Assembly: GCA_004555765.1 (NCBI GenBank)
Contig: SFHG01000032.1
Location: 1 to 18,792, forward strand
Direction: 5' to 3'
Origin: Bacteroidales bacterium
Lineage (GTDB): Bacteria > Bacteroidota > Bacteroidia > Bacteroidales > Porphyromonadaceae
Length of the DNA: 18,792 nt
In this document: positions 7,227 through 14,679 of the stretch, one piece after another
How the letters are laid out: every line of letters begins with the position of its first letter
Numbering within the stretch: position 1 is the stretch's first letter
The notes under the pieces: model-generated
Databases searched by the model: none
The model's input: only the letters and a program-made list of their open reading frames with translations
Told to the model about the DNA's origin: nothing
Position numbers and translations under genes: made by a program

Positions 7227-8456
7227 TTATTTATTGAGTTTCTGATCGATCTCGTCGAATTCCTTTTGCATCTTCAGGTTGTAGTACACGTTGCGAAGCG
7301 CCATAAGGTATTCGTTGTTGTCCGGTTCGAGCTCGGTTGCCTTCTTGAGGTAGGGCAGCGCTTTCTTGAAGAGATCTTGCGCCTGAGCGTCGAGTTCCTT
7401 CATCTTCTTTGCGTCTCCGATAGAAGCAGTGGCATCGTTGGCGACTTGGAGCGCGTGATTGTAGTAGAGGCGTCCGATACCCATCGTGGCGTCGGCGTAA
7501 TTGGGGTTGACTTTGAGGGCTTCTTCGTAGTTCTTCTGAGCTTCTTCACGGTTGCCTTCCTGCGCGAAGATGTCGGCAAGGGCATTGTAGTACATCTCCT
7601 TATTCTGAAGATCGGGCGTAGCGAGTACTTTGCCGAGGTAGTCTTTTGCTTCGGTGTACTGTCCCTTGCTCAAATGATAGTTAATGATGTTTCCGAGGAA
7701 GAATGCATTGCCGGGGAAGAGGTTGGAACCTTCTTCGAGCGTCTTGAGATACGCAGCGGTGTCGGCCTTGGCCATATAGGTGCTGGCGATAAGCTGGTAA
7801 ACGTCGCTCTGACGATAGGGGACTTCTTTGATGGCGTTAAGCGCTTCGAGGGCTTCGTCCTCTTTGCCTTTGATTTGGGTTGCAGTGTAGGCGTTGAAGA
7901 ATCCGATCTCCATAGAGAGGGAGTCCTGCTTGGCTACGTCGGAGTCTGCGAAAAGCGGCATTTTCTTCACCTTTAGGAATTTGTCGAAGAAACGGTGCGC
8001 ATTTTCGTAGTCGTTCTTATTGAGGTACTCGGCACCGCCGTTTACGAGGAAGCCGTAGTACGAACCGAGAGCCTGCTTGATTTCGTCATCAAACTTCGGA
8101 CGAACCTTGCCGCGGTCGTTGGGACGGAAGTCGAACTCGACGGCCTTCATGTAGTTGTCGGCCATATTGTAGACTGCGTCGTAAAACTTCGGCATATCCA
8201 CTTGCTGTTGCATCTGCTGCGCGATGTAACCTTTTTCGACGTCCTTTTCTTCGATGAGACCGGCCACATACCAAGCATAAGCAGATTCTGCCGTTTCGGC
8301 ATTGGTAAGTGCGGGTGCGATGAGGGTGCGGGCTTCTACGAGGTTTGCATTATCTTTCTTGGCCATACGCTCCACTTCTTTGACCAGTTTTTCCTGACCA
8401 AAGGAGGGTGCTGCGGTAAGGATGCCCATTCCCAATAGCAGTAGTGTCTTCTTCAT
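7227..8456 (-). CDS. Exported tetratricopeptide-repeat protein (TprA-like)
   Basis: A 409-residue protein with signal peptide MKKTLLLLGMGILTAAPSFG, probably cleaved before QEKLVKEVE, so periplasmic or envelope-associated. The rest is almost all helical repeats; the clearest TPR units are near the C-terminus (YYNALADIFAQEGNREEAQKNYEEALKVNPN, then a unit ending KKATELEPDNNEYLMALRNVY). TPR proteins serve as interaction scaffolds; no enzymatic motif is present. The gene lies 121 bp downstream of gyrA on the same strand. From memory, P. gingivalis has the same arrangement, with the TPR protein PG1385 (TprA, linked to virulence and located in the periplasm) beside gyrA (PG1386), so this is probably its ortholog; I could not compare sequences. 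The start is set by the signal peptide. Confidence 0.88.
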   Translation of the reverse strand: MKKTLLLLGMGILTAAPSFGQEKLVKEVERMAKKDNANLVEARTLIAPALTNAETAESAYAWYVAGLIEEKDVEKGYIAQQMQQQVDMPKFYDAVYNMADNYMKAVEFDFRPNDRGKVRPKFDDEIKQALGSYYGFLVNGGAEYLNKNDYENAHRFFDKFLKVKKMPLFADSDVAKQDSLSMEIGFFNAYTATQIKGKEDEALEALNAIKEVPYRQSDVYQLIASTYMAKADTAAYLKTLEEGSNLFPGNAFFLGNIINYHLSKGQYTEAKDYLGKVLATPDLQNKEMYYNALADIFAQEGNREEAQKNYEEALKVNPNYADATMGIGRLYYNHALQVANDATASIGDAKKMKELDAQAQDLFKKALPYLKKATELEPDNNEYLMALRNVYYNLKMQKEFDEIDQKLNK

Positions 8457-8552
8457 GTTATTTTTTCGTTTGTGTTACTGAAAAACTTTCGTTCGTTTTC
8501 TTGTCGGTGCGGGCGACGGGTTATTTCGACCCCGAGCCCCTAGTTTCGACGA

Positions 8553-8560
8553 TAAAGGTA
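8553..8560 (-). promoter_or_regulatory. Weak candidate -7 box for the TPR gene
   Basis: On the minus strand the sequence is TACCTTTA, seven of eight matches to TAnnTTTG, about 97 bases upstream of the TPR start and just after the gyrA stop. The TPR gene may instead be read through from gyrA, since no terminator is visible between them. Confidence 0.3.
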
Positions 8561-8577
8561 CACAAAAGTTTAAATAA

Positions 8578-11148
8578 TCACTCTTCCTTGCTTTCTTCGG
8601 GATCTTCTTCGATGTTCGTTTCGTCGCCGTCAGGCTCGATTACACCCTCGTCTTCGACCTCTTCCTCGGGCGTTTCCTCATCGGAGAGGACACGGCACAC
8701 GGACGCAATCTCGTCTCCGCGCTTGTCAAGGTTGATGAGCTTGACCCCTTGGGTGTTTCGGCTGAGGAGGGAGATGTCTTTGACGTGGGTGCGGATCACG
8801 ATGCCGCTCTTATTGATGATCATGATGTCGTGCTCATCGGTGACCACGTGAAGCGCAATCAGTTTGCCGGTTTTGTCCGTGATCTTCATTGTGATCACGC
8901 CCTTACCGCCCCGGTTGGTAATCCGGTAGTCTTCGATGGAGGAGCGTTTGCCGAACCCGTTTTCCGAAACCACCAAGACGCTCTCGGTCCCGGGATCGTG
9001 TATGGCGATGGCACCGATGACCATATCGCCTTCTTCCGTCATACGGATACCGCGCACTCCGGTGGACATACGTCCCATGACGCGGAGCGTGTGCTCGGGG
9101 AAGCGTATCGCACGACCGAAGAGGGTGCCGATGACGATGTCGCATTTGCCGTTGGTGAGGAGTACGTTGATGACTTTGTCCCCCTCTCTGAGGTTGATGG
9201 CATTGATGCCCATCTTCCGGGGGCGGGAGAAGTCTTTGAGTCTGCTCTTGCGTACCACGCCCTCTTTGGTCACAAAGGTGAGGTAATGGCTGTTGACATA
9301 CTCGGGGTTGTCGGTCAGTTTCTTGACGCGCAAGACCGCGGTGATGCGGTTTTCGATGTCCAGATTGAGGATGTTCTGTATGGCGCGTCCCTTGGCATTG
9401 CGGGCTGCCTCCGGTATCTCGAAGACACGGAGCCAGTAGACGCGTCCCATCTCGGTGAAGAACATCAGCGTGGCGTGATTGGAGGCCGCGTAGATGTACT
9501 CTATGAAGTCTTCGTCCTTGGTGTCGGAGCCTTTGGAACCCACACCTCCGCGACTTTGGGATCTGAATGCGGCCAGCGGTGTGCGCTTGATGTAGCCGTG
9601 GTGCGAGATGGTGATGACCATATCGTCGTCAGGGTAGAAGTCCTCGGGGTTCATATCTGCGGTGGCGTAGATGATGTCCGTCTTCCGGTCGTCGCCGTAC
9701 TTGGAGAGGATCTCGCGGATCTCGCTTTCGATCACTTCGTAGAGCTTGTTTTCGTTGCCGAGGATCTCGTTGTACTCTGCCACTTTGGCCTTGACATCCT
9801 CGTATTCCTGACGGAGTTTTTCGAGCTCGAGACCGGTGAGCTGACCGAGGCGCATCTCGACGATGGAGCGGGCCTGGATCTGTGAGAGCGAGAAGCGCTC
9901 CATCAGTCTGTCCATGGCGTCGCTCGGTTTGGAGGAAGCTTTGATGATGGCGACCACTTCGTCGATGTTGTCGACGGCGATCATTCGCCCTTCGAGGATG
10001 TGGAGGCGCTCCTCTGCTTTGCGGAGGTCGTAGCGGGTGCGTCTCGTCACCACTTCGTGGCGATGTTTGACAAATTCGCCGATAAGATCCTTTAGGTTCA
10101 AAAGTCTTGGTCTGCCGTCCACGAGTGCAATGTTATTGACACTAAAGGAGCTCTGGAGGGCGGTGTACTTAAAGAGCTTATTGAGGATCACGCCGGCCTG
10201 GGCGTCGCGCTTGACGTCTATGACGATGCGCATACCCTGCTTGCCGCTGGATTCGTCCTGGATGTTGGAGATACCGTCTATTTTCTTTTCGGTGGCGAGC
10301 TCGGCGATGTTCTTGACGAGGTCTTTCTTGATGACGCCATAGGGGATCTCCGTGATGATGATCTGCTGGTGGGTACCCTCGTCTTCTATCTCGGCGCGTC
10401 CGCGTAGGATGATGCGTCCCCTACCGGTTTCAAAGGCCTCTTTTACTCCTTGATAGCCGTAAATGACACCTCCGGTGGGGAAGTCCGGAGCTTTGACGAA
10501 CTGCATCAGCTCCTCTACCGTGATGTCGCCTCTCTTGTCGATGTAGGCGAGGGCACCGTTCATCACTTCCGTGAGGTTGTGCGGAGCCATATTTGTCGCC
10601 ATACCGACGGCGATGCCGGATGCACCGTTGACGAGGAGGTTGGGGATTCTGGTGGGCAGTACGGTCGGCTCTTTGACGGAGTCGTCGTAGTTGGGCACCA
10701 TATCCACTGTATCCTTACTGATGTCCGCGAGCATCTCCATCGCAAGGGGGGCAAGGCGGCTCTCCGTGTAACGCATAGCCGCGGGGCCGTCTCCGTCGAT
10801 GCTGCCGAAGTTGCCGTGCGGGTCTACGAGGGTATACCTCATACTCCATTCCTGGGCAAGGCGGACGAGCGCCAAGTATATGGAGCTGTCTCCGTGCGGG
10901 TGGTACTTACCCATTACGTCCCCCACGGTACGGGCGCACTTTTTGTAGGGTTTGTCGGGGGTGTTGCCCAGCTCGTTCATGCCGTAAAGTATACGGCGGT
11001 GTACGGGCTTAAAGCCGTCGCGCACGTCAGGCAGTGCACGGCTCACAATCACCGACATGGCATAGTCGATGTAAGAGGACTCCATCTGATGTTCGAGGTC
11101 GACTTTCAGAATCCTGTCCTCTCCGTTCGTTTGATTTTCGTCTTGCAT
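8578..11148 (-). CDS. gyrA: DNA gyrase subunit A
   Basis: An 856-residue type IIA topoisomerase subunit that, with GyrB, introduces negative supercoils. The breakage-reunion domain starts at about residue 20 (SYIDYAMSVIVSRALPDVRDG) and contains the catalytic tyrosine Y127 in AAMRYTE. The quinolone-determining region reads KYHPHGDSSIYLAL: Ser88 matches E. coli Ser83 and is the susceptible type, while the position equivalent to Asp87 is Leu92, consistent with the hydrophobic residue I recall at this site in Bacteroidetes. The C-terminal wrapping domain holds a GyrA-box-like NRGGKG at 745-750, which favours GyrA over ParC. The protein ends in a strongly acidic tail of about 30 residues (DEETPEEEVEDEG onward). 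Cytoplasmic. Upstream lie a 23-bp repeat array and the divergent rsh gene. Confidence 0.97.
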   Translation of the reverse strand: MQDENQTNGEDRILKVDLEHQMESSYIDYAMSVIVSRALPDVRDGFKPVHRRILYGMNELGNTPDKPYKKCARTVGDVMGKYHPHGDSSIYLALVRLAQEWSMRYTLVDPHGNFGSIDGDGPAAMRYTESRLAPLAMEMLADISKDTVDMVPNYDDSVKEPTVLPTRIPNLLVNGASGIAVGMATNMAPHNLTEVMNGALAYIDKRGDITVEELMQFVKAPDFPTGGVIYGYQGVKEAFETGRGRIILRGRAEIEDEGTHQQIIITEIPYGVIKKDLVKNIAELATEKKIDGISNIQDESSGKQGMRIVIDVKRDAQAGVILNKLFKYTALQSSFSVNNIALVDGRPRLLNLKDLIGEFVKHRHEVVTRRTRYDLRKAEERLHILEGRMIAVDNIDEVVAIIKASSKPSDAMDRLMERFSLSQIQARSIVEMRLGQLTGLELEKLRQEYEDVKAKVAEYNEILGNENKLYEVIESEIREILSKYGDDRKTDIIYATADMNPEDFYPDDDMVITISHHGYIKRTPLAAFRSQSRGGVGSKGSDTKDEDFIEYIYAASNHATLMFFTEMGRVYWLRVFEIPEAARNAKGRAIQNILNLDIENRITAVLRVKKLTDNPEYVNSHYLTFVTKEGVVRKSRLKDFSRPRKMGINAINLREGDKVINVLLTNGKCDIVIGTLFGRAIRFPEHTLRVMGRMSTGVRGIRMTEEGDMVIGAIAIHDPGTESVLVVSENGFGKRSSIEDYRITNRGGKGVITMKITDKTGKLIALHVVTDEHDIMIINKSGIVIRTHVKDISLLSRNTQGVKLINLDKRGDEIASVCRVLSDEETPEEEVEDEGVIEPDGDETNIEEDPEESKEE

Positions 11149-11243
11149 CTAAAAATCTCTTATTGTAAAGACTTTGTTGGTTCCCGGCACCGGATTCCTT
11201 TGCGTAAGGAACCCTCTTTTGTGCCAACTCCCCTCCTTACTCT

Positions 11244-11251
11244 CAAAGGTA
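11244..11251 (-). promoter_or_regulatory. Candidate -7 box (TACCTTTG) of gyrA
   Basis: A perfect TAnnTTTG match on the minus strand, 95 bases upstream of the gyrA ATG at 11148, predicting a leader of about 90 nt. A -33 TTTG is not evident at the expected distance. The 23-bp repeat array starts about 55 bp further upstream. Confidence 0.5.
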
Positions 11252-11306
11252 CCAAAAAGTCGGCAGTTCGCAGTTTATCGGCTCTGTCTACACTGCCGGG
11301 AGAGGA

Positions 11307-11386
11307 GGTACGTACCGGGAGGAACTCCTTGGTACGTACCACGAGAGAAAAAGATACAGACCGGGAGACTCTTCCCGGTACGTACC
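11307..11386. repeat. Degenerate 23-bp repeat array A (gyrA/rsh divergent region)
   Basis: Four 10-mers at regular steps: GGTACGTACC at 11307, GGTACGTACC at 11331, GATACAGACC at 11353 and GGTACGTACC at 11377, with start-to-start distances of 24, 22 and 24. Three copies are identical perfect palindromes. The text between is partly shared (CCGGGAG after the first and third copies). A further CCGGGAG at 11296-11302 may be the remains of another unit. ACCGGGA/TCCCGGT at 11360-11366 and 11373-11379 can form a 7-bp hairpin. Confidence 0.75.
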
Positions 11387-11416
11387 AAATTTGGGTACAC
11401 TCCCAAACTCTTTTTG

Positions 11417-11424
11417 TATCTTTG
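11417..11424 (+). promoter_or_regulatory. Candidate -7 box (TATCTTTG) of rsh
   Basis: A perfect TAnnTTTG match about 90 bases before the rsh ATG at 11515. A TTTG at 11390-11393 could be the -33 element but is 23 bp away, about 3 bp too far. That TTTG abuts the last GGTACGTACC unit of array A. Confidence 0.5.
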
Positions 11425-11514
11425 TTTTGGAAGCGCATTCGGGCTTGTGTTATAGCAGAAGTCGGAAGCTGCTTGTGATTTTTGACCCCTCCTTTTGGAA
11501 GCGATATATCGGGA

Positions 11515-13785
11515 ATGAGCGAACATACCACAAATACTCCATTGGACTACGACCTCGCGGTGCAGGCAGCTTTTGACCAGTTGCTCACGGATTACCTCAA
11601 TTCCAACCACCGCAAACGGACCGACCTTATCATCAAGGCCTTCAATCTCGCCCGTACGGCTCACGAAAACGTGAAGCGCAAGAGCGGTGAGCCTTACATT
11701 ATGCATCCGATCGCCGTGGCAAGCATTGTTTGCAATGAAATCGGACTTGGGAGTACGTCCATTACCGCGGCTCTCCTTCACGACGTGGTCGAAGACACGG
11801 AGTACACGGTGGAGGACATACGGGATATGTTCGGAGAGACCGTGGCACGCATCGTGGACGGTCTTACCAAACTCTCCGGCGAGATCCTTGCCGAAGTAAT
11901 GCAGGGCAAGGAAAACGGCTCCAAGCAGCTCGAGAACATCCGCCACCTCCTTCTTACGGCCAATAGCGATATCCGCATCATCCTGATAAAAATAGCGGAT
12001 AGGTTGCACAATATGCGCACCTTGGACTCGATGCCCGAGACGAAGCAGTCCAAAATCGCGGCCGAGACAAGGCTCTTTTACTCCCCACTTGCGGAGCGTC
12101 TCGGCATGTATTCCATAATGAGCGAGCTGCAGGACCTTTCGCTCAAGTTTGACCACCCCGCCGATTACCAAAACATCCAAGAGCTCATCGCAGAGAGCGG
12201 CGCGAAGCGCACCACACTCTTCGACAGTTTTTATAGGGAGATCAAAGATGACCTCATCTCCACCGGGTTGGACTACGAGATACAGCACCGGATGAAGAGC
12301 GCGTACAGCATCTACCACAAGATGGTCGCGAAGTCGCTCCCCTTCAGTGAGATTTACGACATCTTTGCCATACGCATCATTTTCGAGCCCGAGACCTCCA
12401 CAAGCGAGTACTCGGACTGCTTCCGGATTTACCGTGTCATCACGAGCCATTTCCAAATCAAGGACGACCGGACACGGGACTGGCTCACGAGACCGAAAGA
12501 AAACGGCTACCGGGCACTTCACATCACGGTGATGGGTCCCACGGGAGAGTGGGTGGAAGTCCAGATCCGGTCGAGAAAGATGCACGAGATGGCCGAGCGC
12601 GGCCTTGCGGCACACTGGAGGTACAAGCAAAATTCGTCCGAGATAGACAAGACGGAAGAGAAGATCCTCGGCAACGTCCGCGCCCTCCTCTCCAATCCCG
12701 GTCCCGAGGCCTCAGATGACTACGAGACGATGATGTATAAGTTTGCCAGCCAGGATATGATCATCTTCACGCACGATGGCAGACAGATCAAATGCCCCCA
12801 GAACTTCACCGTCCTCGACTTCGCCTATCTCCTCGGCACGGAGACCGGAGACCACTGCCTCGGCGCGAAAGTAAATCACGTCATGGTCAATATCGACTAC
12901 CGCCTTCAGAACGGGGATCTCGTCGAAATCCTTACGACCGCGAAGACCAACCCCAAGGAAGAGTGGCTCTACTACGTGACGAGTCCGGGAGCCAAGCGCC
13001 ACATACGGGAGTACCTCTCCAACTCGAGGAGCAGACAGATCAAGGAGGGGCTGAAGCGACTCTCCGACTATGCCGAAGCCTACAACTTCCACCCGGATCA
13101 GGTCGAGCCGAAAGAGGGTCGACCCATTATGGGCTACCCGAGTGCCGATGACTTCCTTCTCGCCATAGATACGGGTGAGATACCGCTCTCGGAAAAACTG
13201 CTGATGGAGCTCAAGCAGATCAAAGACCAAGCAGAAGGGGAGACAGAGCCCCCGGAGCGCCAACTCTGGGACTCCGACGAAACGGAAGCGCCCGCTTTGT
13301 CCAAAGAGAAGATGAAGGAGCTATTCATCCTCAAAGCCTCCAACGGTAAGCGAAATTACATCAGAGCCACCTGCTGCAAACCGATTCTCGGAGAGGAGGT
13401 GCAAGGCATCCTCAACCGCAAGCGACAGGTGATGGTGCACAAAAAGAATTGCCCCGTCGGTACCTGGCTCAGAGCCACGCACGGCGACGACATTGTCTCG
13501 GTGGCGTGGGGACCGCACGTGCATTCCAACTTCGGCGTCACCATTGAGCTCGAAGGTGCCAACCTCGACGGCTTCGTCTACAACGTCATCAGTACCCTCC
13601 GACTGATGAGAATCCCCCTTATGGGCATCGATTTCACGAGCAATAAAGACCGTGCGATAGGCACCGTCACCGTCCGTGTCAACAATAAAGACGAGCTGGG
13701 CGCCCTGATCCAGAGATTGCGTGACGAAAACGACCTCTTGCGCATCCATCAGCAGATGCCTGAGGAGATCAATATGCAGAACTGA
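11515..13785 (+). CDS. Bifunctional (p)ppGpp synthetase/hydrolase (RelA/SpoT homolog)
   Basis: A 756-residue Rsh protein from ATG 11515; an upstream in-frame TTG at 11482 only adds an unconserved segment. The N-terminal HD hydrolase domain keeps its metal and catalytic residues: H64 in MHP, H89-D90 in LLHDVVEDT, E93-D94, and D162/N166 in ADRLHNMRT. The synthetase domain keeps D282 (YDIFAIRII), GYRALH and E349 (EVQIRSRKM). The motif that separates bifunctional enzymes (RxKD) from synthetase-only RelA (ExDD) reads RTRD at 319-322, so both activities are expected. TGS (about 415-475, IFTHDGRQIKCP) and a C-terminal ACT domain sense ribosome or amino-acid state. It makes and degrades the stringent-response alarmone in the cytoplasm. 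The rpe gene follows after 29 bp, probably in one operon. Family certain; whether to call it relA or spoT is a naming matter. Confidence 0.96.
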   Translation: MSEHTTNTPLDYDLAVQAAFDQLLTDYLNSNHRKRTDLIIKAFNLARTAHENVKRKSGEPYIMHPIAVASIVCNEIGLGSTSITAALLHDVVEDTEYTVEDIRDMFGETVARIVDGLTKLSGEILAEVMQGKENGSKQLENIRHLLLTANSDIRIILIKIADRLHNMRTLDSMPETKQSKIAAETRLFYSPLAERLGMYSIMSELQDLSLKFDHPADYQNIQELIAESGAKRTTLFDSFYREIKDDLISTGLDYEIQHRMKSAYSIYHKMVAKSLPFSEIYDIFAIRIIFEPETSTSEYSDCFRIYRVITSHFQIKDDRTRDWLTRPKENGYRALHITVMGPTGEWVEVQIRSRKMHEMAERGLAAHWRYKQNSSEIDKTEEKILGNVRALLSNPGPEASDDYETMMYKFASQDMIIFTHDGRQIKCPQNFTVLDFAYLLGTETGDHCLGAKVNHVMVNIDYRLQNGDLVEILTTAKTNPKEEWLYYVTSPGAKRHIREYLSNSRSRQIKEGLKRLSDYAEAYNFHPDQVEPKEGRPIMGYPSADDFLLAIDTGEIPLSEKLLMELKQIKDQAEGETEPPERQLWDSDETEAPALSKEKMKELFILKASNGKRNYIRATCCKPILGEEVQGILNRKRQVMVHKKNCPVGTWLRATHGDDIVSVAWGPHVHSNFGVTIELEGANLDGFVYNVISTLRLMRIPLMGIDFTSNKDRAIGTVTVRVNNKDELGALIQRLRDENDLLRIHQQMPEEINMQN

Positions 13786-13814
13786 AATATACGGATCTTT
13801 TGTCTTGGAAAATT

Positions 13815-14468
13815 ATGGAACACCACAAAATCATTGCCCCATCGCTGCTGTCGGCAGACTTTTTGAACCTCGAGAAGGAGGTGCGGCTCATCAATGAGAG
13901 CCGTGCCGAGTGGTTGCACCTCGACATTATGGACGGACGCTTCGTGCCCAACATCTCTTTCGGGCTGCCCGTAGTCGAAGCCGTGCACAAAGTCTCGGAC
14001 AAGCTTCTGGACGTGCATCTGATGATTGAGGAGCCGGAGAAGTACATCACGGCCTTCGGGAAAGCCGGTGCCGATCTCCTCTCGCTTCACTACGAAGCCA
14101 CTCGTCATCTCCACAGAGCCATGCAGCAGATTCGTGACGCAGGGATGAAAGCCGGCGTGGTGCTTAACCCCGCCACGCCTGTCGAACTGCTTACGGACAT
14201 CCTGCCGTATCTGGATTTCGTACTCCTCATGAGCGTGAATCCGGGATTCGGGGGACAGAAATTCATCCCTCAGATATTGAAGAAGACTGAGCGCCTGAGC
14301 ACGATGATAAAAGAAGGCGGGTACGATGTGCTGATCGAAGTGGACGGAGGCGTGAATGCAGTCACCGGCCCGGAACTATTTGCGGCAGGTGCCGATGCCC
14401 TTGTCGCCGGAAGCTACGTCTTTGGCTCCGAAGACCCTAAGGCTGCGATTGCCCTGCTCTTGGATTAA
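13815..14468 (+). CDS. rpe: Ribulose-phosphate 3-epimerase
   Basis: A 217-residue TIM-barrel enzyme of the pentose phosphate pathway, interconverting ribulose 5-phosphate and xylulose 5-phosphate in the cytoplasm. Family signatures occur in order: IAPSLLSADF, WLHLDIMDGRFVPNISFG with the metal-binding His and catalytic Asp, DVHLMIEEPEKYI, LMSVNPGFGGQKFIP, and IEVDGGVN with the second catalytic Asp; it closes with ADALVAGSYVFG, which binds phosphate. Length is normal. The start is ATG 13815 (MEHHKIIAPS); a TTG at 13800 is upstream but unneeded. It follows rsh by 29 bp without a terminator, so cotranscription is likely. Confidence 0.97.
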   Translation: MEHHKIIAPSLLSADFLNLEKEVRLINESRAEWLHLDIMDGRFVPNISFGLPVVEAVHKVSDKLLDVHLMIEEPEKYITAFGKAGADLLSLHYEATRHLHRAMQQIRDAGMKAGVVLNPATPVELLTDILPYLDFVLLMSVNPGFGGQKFIPQILKKTERLSTMIKEGGYDVLIEVDGGVNAVTGPELFAAGADALVAGSYVFGSEDPKAAIALLLD

Positions 14469-14485
14469 CCTTCGCACTGTCTCTC

Positions 14486-14525
14486 AGAGGGAGCGCCAAA
14501 GTACGCCTTAGGGGCTCTCTTTTTT
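14486..14525 (+). terminator. Possible intrinsic terminator after rpe
   Basis: A G+C-rich stretch with an imperfect stem (GAGC near 14491 against GCTC near 14515, with flanking AGA/TCT) is followed by six T residues at 14520-14525. The hairpin is imperfect but the position, just after the rpe stop, and the T run fit a terminator. Confidence 0.45.
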
Positions 14526-14549
14526 GACCTTTATGGGTGCTTTTCCCGA

Positions 14550-14651
14550 GGTACGTACCGAGCGTAGATTTTGGTACAGGCCGGGGATGTGGCGAGATAC
14601 GTACAGGGACAGATGTCCGGTACAGACCAAAAAGAGCGTCAGAGACAGGGT
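14550..14651 (+). repeat. Degenerate 23-bp repeat array B (upstream of comEC)
   Basis: Five related 10-mers at exact 23-bp steps: GGTACGTACC (14550), GGTACAGGCC (14573), GATACGTACA (14596), GGTACAGACC (14619) and GAGACAGGGT (14642). The 13-bp segments between are mostly unlike each other. As 23 is not a multiple of 3 and the array lies before the first ComEC-like residues, it is not coding, although an open frame runs through it from 14524. Confidence 0.78.
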
Positions 14652-14679
14652 GCCCCGATTCCCTATTCTTTACCTCAAA

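Noticed and set aside
11275..12630. 451-residue minus-strand frame opposite rsh
   Set aside because: Antisense shadow of the Rsh gene, extended through repeat array A; no domain of its own.
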